The notes: generated by a model not told the origin, from the letters alone. DNA of 64,000 nt from Juglans regia (GCF_001411555.2 NC_049910.1:37487250-37551249), one strand, 5' to 3'; counted from the first letter of the stretch, positions 50,026 through 61,758 are shown. Made by a program: numbers and translations.

Positions 50026-50094
50026 TCTAACCACTAATGCATGATCATACTTAGGAACTAAATCCTAGCAGAGTGAACTCACTCTAATACCAAT

Positions 50095-51055
50095 TGAAAA
50101 AGTAGTGGTTCAACCCCACCACAATACCTAGAGAGGGGTGAATAGGTGTACTACAATTTTGATGGTCTATTCAAAAATATAGTTAAACAGACAATTAATC
50201 AATAAAACAAATCACACAAATAATCAACACAACAATTTGGTCACAAAACGTCTTCAAAATCTAAAATCACTCTGGGTGTAAGTCACAACCTCAAATCCAC
50301 TATAGAAACTTTAGTTTGTTACAACAAATTTAGAAACACTCATAAAAACTTTGTAGTGGCTAAACCTGGCTTGCAACACCACGAGTGATCCACTCGATCT
50401 CTGCACACATACAATGCCGAAACTTTGACCTTTATATAGCTTCCCACAAGAATCTCTCGATCTCTGCATCAATGGTAGCTCCGGAAACCTTCTGGCCAAT
50501 TAACACGTCCATAACAATGGACTCAACTGTGTTTAATCTTGAGTGTAATATGATTGAAATGTATTTTCCAATAGAGAATTAACTTTAAATGTGGAATGGA
50601 GTTTCTCTCAAGTGCTCTTGGAATAAGCTCTGTTTTAGTTCAGTTTCTCCACACATTATAACAGAGCATAAGTTTCCTTTTATACTCATCAAGGAATATG
50701 ACTCTCAAATCCTAGTTTAAGTGACAATTCTAAGCATTCGCTTGAGCTATGTGTCGAGTGTATGTCGAGCGCATGATATACTTCAAAAGTCACTCGAGCT
50801 CCATGTATAGCAAGGGTTGGGCAAACTCATGGTCTGCCTTCCGCTCGAGTGCTACGTCGAGCACTTTCCGAGCAAACTCTCTGTCGAGCGCTACGTTGAG
50901 CACCTATCGAGCGAACTCTCTGTATGAGTTCCGTTGGAGCCATGTTGAGCTCACTTCGATCCCTTTTCACTTTAACCCACTTCAACACTTGTTACAACAC
51001 AATTTTACAAAAATTTTCACAAGAATATGCCAACGCACTCATTTTTACATTAACA
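50095..51055 (-). repeat. Right (5') LTR of the copia element, 961 bp
   Basis: Starts TGAAAAAGTAGTGG and ends ACATTAACA, matching the left LTR. The CGAGCG tandem block (about 50745-50955) has fewer units here. Differences between the two LTRs are scattered, so the insertion is not recent. Confidence 0.9.
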
Positions 51056-51060
51056 AACTT

Positions 51061-51188
51061 TTTTGGTTAAAAAGTATTAAGTAAGTTTAGATGAATTAAA
51101 CTTTTTTATGAGAAGTTGAAAAAGTAGTGGATCTCATCAATGATTGGTTTGAAATGAGTTGAATTTGATTCAACAACCAAACACAACC
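51061..51188. repeat. Right part of the Tourist-like MITE split by the copia element
   Basis: Continues the MITE begun at 41754 and ends ACCAAACACAACC, followed by TTA, which it shares with the next MITE. Confidence 0.6.
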
Positions 51189-51191
51189 TTA

Positions 51192-51540
51192 GGGTTGTTC
51201 GGAAATAGAGATGGTTTCATCTAAAAAAATTTCATCTTATTTCCTTCCTAAATATCACTCAAATTCAAACATGTTTCAATTTCAAATCTCCAACTTTTTC
51301 ATATAATTATTACCTAATTATTACAATTTTCTTAAATTTTCAAATAAAATACAAAAAATAATTCAACACTTTCAAATCTCAAAACAAAAATTATATTAAA
51401 AAAATTCTATTCTAATAATATCTTAACTTTATAATATTTTTATTTAATTTTTTCTCTTTTATTTACTAAAATCTAAAAAAATACCTTAATTCAAACTCTT
51501 TTACTAATATTTATAAATTTTCTATTTGCTAACCATCCTC
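51192..51540. mobile_element. Tourist-like MITE (family T), 349 bp
   Basis: Ends GGGTTGTTCGGAAATAG and CTATTTGCTAACCATCCTC are imperfect inverted copies. TTA flanks both sides (51189-51191, 51541-51543). The interior has CATCTTATTTCC and AT-rich sequence as in other copies. Confidence 0.75.
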
Positions 51541-52600
51541 TTAAACAGCGAGAAAAGTTTCAATTTTTACTGAATATGTGGAAAGATAGTTACGTGACAA
51601 CATAACAGAAGAGATCATGTCATTACACCACTGGAGTCAAGCCGGACTTGAAACTTCATGAGTAGAAATTAGAAAGTAAGGGAGGTGCGGCTGTGGGAAA
51701 ATTCAGGCTTTACTCCTTTCGATCCTGATTTACCATCTCAACGTTTCAATAATTTCACAATAGGCTTAATTATATTGGGTTAAGTTTTTTAAGGGAAAAA
51801 TATAAAATCCTAAAATTTAAACACAATGATGGTTGCCTGTCAATCTTTTATCGAGTGGTATAAAGTCGTGTCTATCATCTATTAAAGTATGTTTTATTTT
51901 ATTAATATAATATTTTACATCATATCTTATTTAATTATTATAATTTTTTAAAATTTAATTTAGATATTCTAATTCATCTAATTTAATTATTATAATTTTT
52001 TAAATTCTCTCATAAAATATATTAAATAATTTAAAATTTTTAAATTTTTAAATAATAATAATATTAAAAAATAATATTTTATTCAACTTTTAATTTTCAT
52101 CTCAAGTCACTATTCAAACATTTTCTAAATTTTCACATAAAATAAAATAAATAATTTAACTTTTTAAAATTTTAAAATAATAATAATATTAAAAAAAATT
52201 ATTTTAATAATATTTTATTTAATTTTTAACTTTTATCTTAATTCATCTCATCATTATAACACATTTAAATTTTTACACAAAATATAATAAATATTTAAAT
52301 ATTTTTAAATCTTAATTCAACTTTTTAAATATTAAAATAATAATATTAAAAACTAATATTTTAATAATATTTTTTTTAATTTTTAATTTTTATTTAAAAT
52401 CATCTAATTTTATATCTGAATTCAAATCAAATGTTAGGTTTGAGTAGTCATGTATTTTGAGATATTTTGTTAATAATAATAAAAAAATAATTAAATAATA
52501 TTAAATAATAATAATAAAATAATCTGAATCTAAAATAATTGATAGGATAAAAAAACAAAAATAAAAAAAAGAAACGAAGGATGGTTACGTGATGAGAAGG
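51541..52600. other. AT-rich upstream region of the AGPase gene, old MITE debris
   Basis: From about 51880 to 52440 the sequence is A/T-rich with repeated TTTTATTCAACTTTTAATTTT, AATAATAATATTAAAAA and CATCTCAAGTCACTATTCAA, resembling several merged family-T MITE interiors. No gene is visible. Confidence 0.5.
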
Positions 52601-52656
52601 GAAACGAGCGGCCCTAACGAATCCCGAGGCCGCATCCACCTCTGCATCACCAAAAG

Positions 52657-52663
52657 TTATATA
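52657..52663 (+). promoter_or_regulatory. Candidate TATA element of the AGPase small-subunit gene
   Basis: TTATATA lies 138 bp before the start codon and is followed about 35-60 bp later by a pyrimidine-rich leader (CTTCTTCTTCACTCTCTCC), typical of a plant 5' UTR. The transcription start would be near 52690. This is inferred from spacing only. Confidence 0.45.
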
Positions 52664-52800
52664 CTAGCTAGGGACAAACTGGTCCTATTATTAATCATAG
52701 AGGGTCCCAGTCTCCACCTTACTCCCTTGCTACTCAGTTGAGTTTCACAGCCACATCTCATCCTACTCCTCTGCTTCTTCTTCACTCTCTCCACGTGATA

Positions 52801-55800
52801 ATGGCGTCCATGGCTGCCACCGTAGCCCTCACACTACCATGCTCCAATCGATCCAAACCTTCTTTATCCTCTTCCGCATCCTCCTCTCATGAGGGCCGTA
52901 TGAGCAAAGCCGCGACTCTCTCGTTCTCCTCTTCTCAACTCTGCTCCGGCGACATAAAGACCGCTGCTTTTGGAGTCCTCCGTCGCCACACTACAAATCA
53001 CCCCAACCCCACTCCCCACGTCGTCTCTCCCAAAGCCGTTTCAGATTCCAAAAACTCTCAGACTTGTCTCGACCCCGACGCCAGCAGAGTCAGCCTCTCT
53101 CTCTCTCTCTCTCTCTCTCCATCGATTGTTTCACTCATTAACTCAGCTGATTGATCTTTTAATTATTAAATCATGTAATATTTAGAGTGTTCTGGGGATT
53201 ATACTCGGAGGCGGAGCTGGGACCCGGCTGTATCCGCTGACGAAGAAGCGTGCGAAGCCGGCGGTTCCTCTGGGGGCCAACTACAGGCTGATTGATATCC
53301 CCGTCAGCAACTGCCTCAACAGCAACATCTCCAAGATCTATGTGCTCACACAGTTCAATTCCGCCTCTCTCAACCGCCACCTCTCCCGGGCCTATGCCAG
53401 CAACGTCATGGGGGGTTACAAGAACGAGGGCTTTGTTGAGGTTCTCGCTGCCCAGCAGAGCCCCGAGAATCCCAATTGGTTCCAGGTTTCTCTTTCAAAC
53501 TCATCTTCCTTCCATTTCTCTTTCATCCACTAGCAGTAGAGGCGAGCGCATGGATTGTATGAACTGATTATTACATCTAAACCCATGTTGAGTGTGATTG
53601 TGACAATTATAAGTGCAAGTGAATGGTTGATATAACTTAAACCCTTAAAATGATTCGAGAGACTCTTATCACCCCCTCATAATATCAGATTTACTACTAG
53701 AGTCTAGAGTTAGCTCCTAAGATTTTATTTATTTTTTATCTAGCTTTTGTTTGTTTTGTTTTTTTACCTCAATGATCAAAGTTTTTGGTTTTTTTTTTGT
53801 GTGTATATTAACCTTTCGAATTACATACAATGCATAAAGGGTACTGCTGATGCCGTAAGGCAGTACTTGTGGCTGTTTGAGGAGCACAACGTGTTGGAAT
53901 TCCTTATTCTTGCTGGTGACCATTTGTACCGGATGGATTATGAGAGGTTTATACAAGCACACAGGGAGACCGATGCCGATATCACTGTGGCTGCACTGCC
54001 CATGGATGAAAAGCGTGCCACAGCATTTGGTTTGATGAAGATTGATGAAGAAGGCCGCATTGTTGAGTTTGCTGAGAAACCCAAGGGAGACCAACTCAAA
54101 GCCATGAGGGTTGATACAACTATTTTGGGTCTGGATGATGAGAGAGCAAAGGAGATGCCTTACATCGCTAGTATGGGTATTTATGTTGTCAGCAAAAATG
54201 TCATGTTGGATCTGCTTCGAGACAAGTTCCCTGGAGCCAACGATTTTGGGAGCGAAGTTATTCCTGGTGCAACTTCCATTGGGATGAGAGTATGTATCAT
54301 CCTTTTGTTTTAATCTAGTCATTCTTCTCTCTTAAATTGAATCAATGAAGAGGTGGTTGCTCATTTGCCAATTTATCCATGCTGAAGCCATCCTACTTTG
54401 ACGCATGTATTCTGTATGCATGATATTATATGGCCATCGTGGATTGGCTTGCATATACTGCATAAGTAAGGAAACATGCAGAGTTAGAAGCATTTGTGGG
54501 TTGTCTTACCCTGTGTACCCCTTTGGAGATAAAAACCTTGTGGTATTTTCCCAGGTTCTAGTGAATTCTTTGGTATCAGCAATATGGGCTACATCAATAG
54601 TCTCATAATTCACGGCCGCTATCATCTCATTCTAGAAAATGAGAGTAAATGTGTGATTTCAAAACTTTGGCATAACAAATTGATGCATCATTGCTAGCTG
54701 AAGGTTTTTCAATCTGAATATTTTTTCTCCTCTTTTTGCTTTGACTTCTACGGAATCGCAACTCCCAGAGGATTAATTGTGTCTTGCTTCTTTGCCTCTA
54801 TAGGTGCAAGCTTACTTGTATGATGGTTATTGGGAAGATATTGGTACGATTGAGGCTTTCTATAATGCAAATTTGGGGATCACCAAAAAACCAGTGCCAG
54901 ATTTTAGGTTGTTCTTGTTCTACTAATATTGTTTATGGATATCATGATTTTCTTTTGATATTTTACATATGATAGATAACCAGTATGAATTGTCATGTCT
55001 GTATCGTTTTGGACTTTCTATTCCAGCTTCTATGATCGTTCATCTCCCATTTACACCCAACCACGGTATTTGCCTCCATCCAAAATGCTTGATGCTGATG
55101 TAACGGACAGCGTCATTGGTGAGGGTTGTGTAATAAAGGTACGTTATTGAAAGGTTATGTTTGCAACCTACTTACAGTTTGTAGTTGCCTTGGTTGTTTA
55201 TTGTATCACATACTTGTCTGTTTGCCTCTTCAATGTTTGAAAAAACTTCAAAATCTGGTTGTGACCAAATAATTTACACTCCTATGCAGAACTGCAAAAT
55301 CCACCATTCTGTGGTTGGGCTTCGGTCTTGTATATCAGAGGGTGCAGTCATTGAAGACGCACTATTGATGGGAGCTGATTACTATGAGGTAATACCTGAT
55401 AAAAGGGTTTTCAACCTGTTTTTTACTTTTTTCTTTTTTGAAGTGTTGATGTGATATCATTTTCCATTTTTATTTTGTGTATATTGGGATAAGTAACTAA
55501 GCATTGAAACGTTGGGCTGGGTCTGTTAACATTTTAGTCGAATGGATTTTAGTGTCGAACTGATTCTGATTGTTAATTTGTTATTGTTTTCCTCCAGACG
55601 GATGCTGACAGGAGGTTCCTGGCTGCAAAGGGTAGTGTTCCAATAGGTATTGGCAAGAACTCCCACATCAAAAGAGCTATAATTGACAAGAATGCTCGGA
55701 TTGGGGACAATGTGAAGGTTAGGATCTTTTCAGCTTAACTTACCATCAATCTTTTAATTTGTTTCTACTATGAAGTCTCATGGCTGTGTTCTTATGCATC

Positions 55801-56391
55801 TTTTCACTTTATTTTTGGGGAAGGAAGCCAAAGCTTAATTTGATTTCTGTTTTAAATTGGCTACTCTGTTTACCATCATCATCATTATTATTTAACCAGG
55901 TCTTTGGAGTTCATGGTGAGTCTTTGCTGAAAAGACACCAGAATTATTGAAAGTGAGAATGTAACATCAAAATTTACCCAGTTTTCAATTGTTATGGAAA
56001 GGAGAATTTTTCTAGTGACAGAAACGTGCACACATCTCTCTTCAGAATTTCCACTTGCATACTGTATGTAATGTTAATCTTGTCATGTTTGCGGATTAAC
56101 CTTTACCTCTTCTATTTTCTTTCTTACTTTTTTCTTTCTTCTTTTTTTTTTTTTTTTAATTCTTGCTTTAGTTTTTGGACGGTGCCTTAAGCACTTAAAG
56201 ATGAACACGCACACACGTATGTATGTATGTATGTTAGTTAACTTGATTTCAACATGTGTTATAAATATTTTCAGATTATTAATGGCGACAATGTGCAAGA
56301 AGCAGCAAGGGAAACGGATGGCTATTTCATTAAGAGTGGGATTGTCACGGTGATCAAGGACGCCTTGATTCCAAGTGGAACCGTAATCTAG
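52801..56391 (+). CDS. APS1: Glucose-1-phosphate adenylyltransferase small subunit, plastid (ADP-glucose pyrophosphorylase)
   Basis: Eight exons: 52801-53088, 53186-53485, 53840-54289, 54804-54907, 55027-55138, 55290-55388, 55598-55717 and 56275-56391. They give 529 residues, close to Arabidopsis APS1. It makes ADP-glucose from glucose-1-phosphate and ATP, the committed step of starch synthesis, as a heterotetramer with large subunits in plastids. Residues 1-~70 are Ser/Ala-rich, a transit peptide. Visible motifs: the nucleotide loop [20 protein letters not shown] just after residue 100, [10 protein letters not shown] (221-230) with the catalytic Asp223, and FAEKPKG for sugar-phosphate binding. 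A hexapeptide-repeat C-terminal domain ends SGTVI. Cys89 (QTCLDPDAS) matches the redox cysteine that links small subunits and is reduced by thioredoxin/NTRC. One extra Val codon stands before MGGYKNEG. Confidence 0.96.
53095..53120. repeat. (CT)n microsatellite in AGPase intron 1
   Basis: Starts six bases after the exon 1 donor (GTCAGC), with about 12 CT units. Length change here would lie right next to the splice donor. Confidence 0.9.
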
Positions 56392-57815
56392 AAACACTTT
56401 TTTACCTGTTCCTGCCGACTATGGAAGCTTCTCCCTAGATATTGGTTTGAGAAGCTGTTATAGGAAAGTCTACTTTCTCTTGAGGTTGCTGTTTTCTCAT
56501 TATGATGTATATTTTCCGGGTAGTATATTGTAATTTAATAGAGGAAGAGACCTCAAGGTTACTCTGTTTTTGTCTACTCGAATAAGAAGCTTGTCGATAC
56601 AAGCCTCCATGTTCACCTTTACATCTTATCTACCTAAGTGCTGAAACACCCTCTTTCACATATATATATTTCCCTTACATTTTACAATGAGGCAGAACCT
56701 CTCTTTTATACAAAAGTTTACATAGGAATATTCCATATAACAGATATGGCAGGTGTGCACAGAGGCACGTACATGATCAGTGCTACAGACAAAGTGGAGC
56801 GTGAAGGCACGGTGCTGGTAGCACTACGAAGGATGATTTGCTGCAGTGGTGAATATTCGAGATGATGCTTGAGTGTCCTCAAGGTTTTGCTCTGCTGTGT
56901 AAAGGTCTTCATTATTCTGATGCGCTGCGTTATGATTTGCATGAGCTGCATGTATTACGTGAACAATAAGTATGCGACAAACACCTATATGATAAAGTCT
57001 ATTGCTGTTTCTTGGAGGGTTTGCAGGAATGAACAGGCCGGATATTGTAATAATATACTGAATGAACAGACCGTGTTTAAGGTGCCACCTCTTGTTAAAT
57101 GGCATCTTCTACAATTTTGATTGCTAAGATTAGGGTGCTAATTTGTGTTTGAGGGTCGTATTTGTGTCGTGTCAAGTCACGAGTATCGGACCATATAGAT
57201 CAATCTCAATACGATTTATTTAATTAAACATAACCTTTCAGACTCTAAAATCTTAACATGATTTATATAAATAACGGGTGATACGACACGATTCGTATAA
57301 CTCATTTAATAATTAATTTTTATTGATTTAACATGAACACAACATAATTTATTCCTTGAACTTGTTTGATATAAATGAATTGTACATTTCTTTTAACTCA
57401 AATCAATATAATTTCATATATGATATAAAGATAATTATATAAATCATTTATAATTTCGATTGGATTCATGATATAATGTTTTATTATAAATACCCAACTG
57501 AAAAATAATATCATTTTTATGTATGTATGTATATATATATATATATATATATATTTGTCCTTAATTTTGTTATGTCCACTTGAATAAATTGATATGATAC
57601 TTTTGAAGTATTTTTATTTTGATTTTGATTTTGATAGTTAATATAAAAGATTATTTAAAATGTGTACCATAAGTGAACGTGACTAATGACTCCTCGTTAG
57701 AACAACCTAATAGTCTGATGCAAATTTTGTAAAAAGGGTCCGAGGCCCAATTACATTTATCGACCAAAAAAAAAAAAAAATACTGATAAAATTCTTCCCG
57801 AAACCTCAAGAAATG
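56392..57815. other. AGPase 3' UTR and intergenic sequence with a hAT-end fragment
   Basis: The 3' UTR probably runs to about 56650. From about 57140 to 57310, GTCGTGTCAAGTCACGA, ATAACGGGTGATACGACACG and related motifs resemble the left subterminal part of the hAT family at 37681. (AT)n lies at 57530-57554 and an A-run at 57763-57780. No gene was seen. Confidence 0.5.
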
Positions 57816-58610
57816 TCAAAGCAACATGATCGTTATTGGTCAAAGTCAGAGGATGCGAGAAGTCGACTCTCACACTGTGGTCGCAATTTTGATCTAGAAG
57901 GATGGGTGGATGTTTAGAAATAATCTTTATGTAATTTCATTTCATTTCATCTTATTTTATCTTATTTTTTTTAAATATCATTTAAACACAAATACTTTTA
58001 AATTAATCATAATAAATTTTTTAAATTAATAATTACAAAATTTTCAAATTTCAAAAAAATAAACAATTTAACTTTTTCAATTAAAAATATATTAAAAAAT
58101 TATATTCTTTTATTCAACTTTTTATCTCTCTATTCTCAAAACCAAATAAATACATAACTTAAACTATTTCATTATTATTTATAAACTATCTTACTATTAT
58201 TTATAAAAAATTTATTTCATCTCATTCTTCAAACATCTCAACAAGTGAAGAGATGAAGTATAGGTTTCTGTATTCTGATGGGGGAACTGGGGCAATGGGC
58301 CGAGCATATGTAATGGGTAATTAAAGTTTGAGCCTTTGTTATTATGTTTTGGGTCTTTGTTATTTCGTTACTCCTTTGTAACTTGAGTCCAATGGGTGGG
58401 TCAGCCCACCCCTTAGTATCTGTTATTGTGTTTGTCGTGTAGTCCGAGTCTAGACGGGTAATATTGGTTGTTATGCTTTCCGTGTGTCGGCCTTTATACG
58501 AGGCCCATTCTGCATGTATTTGGTTATGTCAGATTTTATGATAATACATTTACTATCTTTTCCCTTTCTTCCTCTCCATCTATGAAGGTACTCATCCTTG
58601 AAGTCAGTCA
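57816..58610 (+). repeat. 5' LTR of the gypsy element, with a MITE inside
   Basis: Parts 57816-57908 and 58239-58320 match 63725-63840. The rest (58320-58610) includes CAGCCCACCCC and GGCCTTTATACGAGGCCC, plausibly the R/U5 part. The outer start is a best guess. Confidence 0.5.
57909..58238. mobile_element. Tourist-like MITE (family T) inside the 5' LTR
   Basis: Ends GGATGTTTAGAAATAATC and TCATTCTTCAAACATCTC are imperfect inverted copies. The interior has CATTTCATTTCATCTTATTT and an AT-rich core. The corresponding stretch is absent from the 3' LTR (63785-63800), so it inserted after the element did. Confidence 0.7.
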
Positions 58611-58748
58611 TTTGCCATTTTCATCAAACCTTTAATCAGTTTTTATTTATTTATTTATTATTATTATTTACATAAATACGATATTTATTACAACACAAAT
58701 ACAAGAGTGTTACGATTTTGCTAGGGATTTGATCCCAAGTGACAAATT

Positions 58749-59611
58749 ATGGCAGAAGAAACCGAACTCAATCAGCTAGAGGATGGACTTTCAACCTTGA
58801 AGAAATCCAATGATTCTCAGTTGAAAGAACTTGGAGACATAAATGCTAGCCCTCAAAAGATTGATTATGTGGTGCAACAACTAGCTTCTCTAACATTGAA
58901 GCTGTAGAAGAGGAACAACAGTAACTCTCATGGAGAATCATCTTCAGGCAAACATGGCTCCTGGAATGAGCAGGTGGAGCAGGGAGGAGAACCCCATTCC
59001 TGTCTAGTAAGAATTGATTTTTCTACTTTCCATGGTAAGGATCCTAGTGGTTAGCTATATAAGACTAATCACTTTTGTGCATACCACAACACACTTACAC
59101 ACCATAAGCAAAGGTTACCTTCATTTCATATAGAGGGACAAACCTTGTTTTGGTTCCAAGACTTGGAGAAGTCTAGGAAAATTCAAGATTGGGAGAGTTT
59201 CACTAGTGCTCTGTTAGTAAGATTTGGATCATCTTCTTCTAATGATCCAATGGAGTCCTTAACTAGGCTTAAACAAATTGGATTTGTAAAAGAGTATAAA
59301 TTTAGTTTTAAAGGGTTGTCTAATCGGCTGAGATGTTTATCAGAAGGATACAAGTTGAATTGTTTCCTCAATGGGTTGAAAGATGAGATTAGACTTCGAG
59401 TACATTTGTTTAATCCCAAAAAATTGTTGACAGCTTACAACCTTGCTAAGATTCAAGAGGAGAATGTAGTGGTTAGTAGGAAGAACTCTCGAGTTTTTTA
59501 CTCTCAACATGATGCTGGAATCCTCAAACACAACACTGCCATTGCATCAAACAACACCCACACTAACCTAAAAGCCATCGTTCTAGTTCAAAAACTAAAA
59601 CCCATCAAATG
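58749..59611 (+). pseudogene. gag of the gypsy element
   Basis: Starts MAEETELNQLEDGLSTLKKS at 58749. Stops at 58906 and near 59055 break the frame. The readable part from 59145 is a retrotransposon gag domain (TLFWFQDLEKS, FTSALLVRFGSSSSNDPMES, FLNGLKDEIRL, TAYNLAKIQEE). Confidence 0.75.
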
Positions 59612-59698
59612 AAGGAGATAAGAGACAAGGGGTTGTGTTATTTTTTTTGTGATTTTAAGTGGAATTTGGGTCATAGGTGCTAACAACCCAAATCATTC

Positions 59699-59990
59699 TT
59701 GATACGTGAAGTGGATGATGAATTTGATGAAATTGAAGAAGGAAGAGAGGAGGTAGCTAGTGAAGAAATTTTGGACTTCGTCAATAACCCCAACCAACCC
59801 GAGATTACCTTACATGCACTCATTGGTTCTTTAAACCCCAAAACCATGAGAATTAAGGGAATGATAGGGAATCAAGAATTTGTTGTGTTAATAGATTTAG
59901 GAAGTACTTACAATTTTTTGGACTTTTCAATTGTTAAAAAGGGGGGGAATTCTATTGAATATCCATGAGAAGGTAAAAGTTAAAGTGGCT
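59699..59990 (+). pseudogene. Aspartic protease region of the gypsy element
   Basis: EITLHALIGSLNPKTMRIKG leads to VVLIDLGSTYNFLD. In active relatives the site reads DSGST; here the second residue is Leu, while the catalytic Asp is kept. The frame ends just before a MITE at 59993. Confidence 0.7.
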
Positions 59991-59992
59991 AA

Positions 59993-60445
59993 GAGCACTA
60001 GGAATGATATAGGCAAACACCAATGCAAACCAATATTTAGCTAACAACCCCATTAAATCTACTGGATTGGAAGAGCCAAATGTAAATTTTTGCTTACAAA
60101 CTACAATGTCTCTACATATTTGGATAGGTACTATTCACCATCTATTGATTATTTTATCACCTATTTCTCTTTCCTCCCACTTGCTCTCTCTCTCAACAGA
60201 AGACAAAACAATAATTTAATAAAAAATTAAATTATTAATTAGCTTATGGTTAGTATAATTGTAAAATATGAAAAAAATAATTAGAAAAATTTATTATTAT
60301 TAAAAAATAATGTTTTATTATTATTTTGGCTTATAGATGGATAATCCAATGTGAAAATCTCTCTTGAATAGTAAAGACAAAAGGCAAAACATGTGATTTT
60401 AGCCAAATTTTGCCATTACCTTTACCTACACCATGGCTAATGCTC
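59993..60445. mobile_element. Tourist-like MITE (GAGCAYTAG ends), 453 bp
   Basis: Ends GAGCACTAGG and CTAATGCTC are inverted copies. TAA flanks both sides (59990-59992, 60446-60448), the PIF/Harbinger signature. Removing it joins the codons for VKVA to NGNKLV, the usual sequence of this gag-pro region, which confirms the boundaries. This is a different family from family T. Confidence 0.85.
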
Positions 60446-61500
60446 TAACGGGGAACAAGTTAGTAGTGAGGGAAGATGTGCATCACTCAAGGTTAAGTTG
60501 CAATGGACTTTTTTTTACTATTGGTGCATTTGTTTTAGCCCTGGCTGGTTGTGATATAGTATTAAGGGTTCAATGGTTACATGATTTGGGACCCATCTTA
60601 TGGAACTTTAGGGGTCTTTCAATGCAACTTCAATATCAAAGAAGGGTAGCAAATTTACAAGGGTTACGTCCCTCCACTCTCATTGAGGAGAGAAATATTA
60701 CTCAAAATAATAAGTTGGAGAAAAAAGGCTTGTTGTTACAGTTAATTGAGCCTAGGGAGGAAAACATAGCTGAAATATCCCTCCCATCTAAGAGTTACTT
60801 AGCCAATATGGGGATGTTTTTGGCGACCCTCAAGGACTACCCCCACATCAATTCCATGACCATTCTATTACATTATTTCCAAACACCAAACCAGTTTTAG
60901 TAAGACCATACCGATACTCCTCTTTCTAGAAAGAAGAAATTGAAAAAATTGTGAGGGAATTGTTGAGCACAGGGTTATAAGGCCTAGCCACATCCCTTAT
61001 TCTTCCCTTGTTTTATTGGTGAGAAAGGTTGATAGTACAGAAGAATGTGTGTTGATTATAAAGCCCTAAACAATGTGATTATCAAGGACAAATTCCCTAT
61101 TCCAGTGGCGGAGGAGTTGATGGATGAACTCAGTGGATCAAGTCTTTTTTCCAAGTTGTACTTACGTTCAAATTATCACCAAAGCATGGTTAAACTCGAG
61201 GATATTCATAAAACAACATTTAGAACTCATGAAGGGCATTATGAGTTCTTGGTAATGTCGTTTGGGTTGACTAATGCACTCTCAATTTTCCAAAGCTTAA
61301 TGAATGAAATTTATAAGTCCTATTTAAGAAAGTATTTTGTATGACATTTTGGTTTAGAACGGAATCATCGAAAAGCATGTCCAACACTTACAATTAACCT
61401 TGGAGGTTCTAAAACAACACAACTTGTTGGGCTACTATGGAGGTATCCTATTTGGGGCATCTAATTTCTACTGCAGGGTTAAAAAAAAATCCTAAGAAAT
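60446..61500 (+). pseudogene. Protease end and reverse transcriptase of the gypsy element, catalytic block lost
   Basis: GCDIVLRVQWLHDLGPILWN (about 60548) marks the protease-RT linker. RT fingers and palm follow: [19 protein letters not shown] (61048), [15 protein letters not shown], and [17 protein letters not shown] (61230). The expected catalytic (Y/F)(V/F)DD block after RKYFV (61330) is missing: the sequence jumps to DILV-type residues, so the enzyme cannot be active. Confidence 0.75.
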
Positions 61501-61548
61501 TGGCAGTAATGAAGAGCTGGTCATTCCTGACTATTTTAAAATCACTAA

Positions 61549-61758
61549 TGACTCATTTGTTTTCGCAAATGAGATGAGTTGAGATAAAAATTGAAAGTTG
61601 AGTAAAATATTGTTAAAAAATATATTTTTAATATTATTTTTGTTTTAAGATTTGAAAAAGTTGAATTGTTTATTTTATTTTGTATGAGAATTTGAAAAAG
61701 TTGTAATGATTAGATGAGATGAGATGAGATGAGAATGGTTGTGAAAATAAACGAGGCC
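61549..61758. mobile_element. Tourist-like MITE (family T), 210 bp, in the gypsy pol
   Basis: Ends TGACTCATTTGTTTTCGCA and TGTGAAAATAAACGAGGCC are inverted copies. TAA flanks both sides (61546-61548, 61759-61761). Removing it restores a continuous reading LKSLRGLLGLTRYYG, typical of RT/RNase H in this lineage. Confidence 0.88.

Larger units (their letters stand above)
41859..51055 (-). mobile_element. Ty1/copia element, Sirevirus-like, pol deleted, 9.2 kb
   Basis: Bounded by a perfect 5-bp target duplication AACTT (41854-41858, 51056-51060). LTRs are at 41859-42876 and 50095-51055. On the minus strand the right LTR is the 5' LTR: just inside it (50075-50094) is TTGGTATTAGAGTGAG, an initiator-Met-tRNA primer site of copia type. 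Just inside the left LTR is the polypurine tract AAAGGGGGAGAT (42877-42888). Order on the minus strand: gag (50025-47390), noncoding middle, envelope-like ORF (44548-43400), LTR. No integrase, RT or RNase H signature is visible, so pol has been lost. Confidence 0.85.

Noticed and set aside
53729..54322. 197-residue minus-strand ORF over AGPase exon 3
   Set aside because: Shadow of a highly conserved plus-strand exon.
55880..55930. Possible extra AGPase exon (AACCAG ... GGTGAGT)
   Set aside because: Including it breaks the frame between exons 7 and 8, which join perfectly without it.
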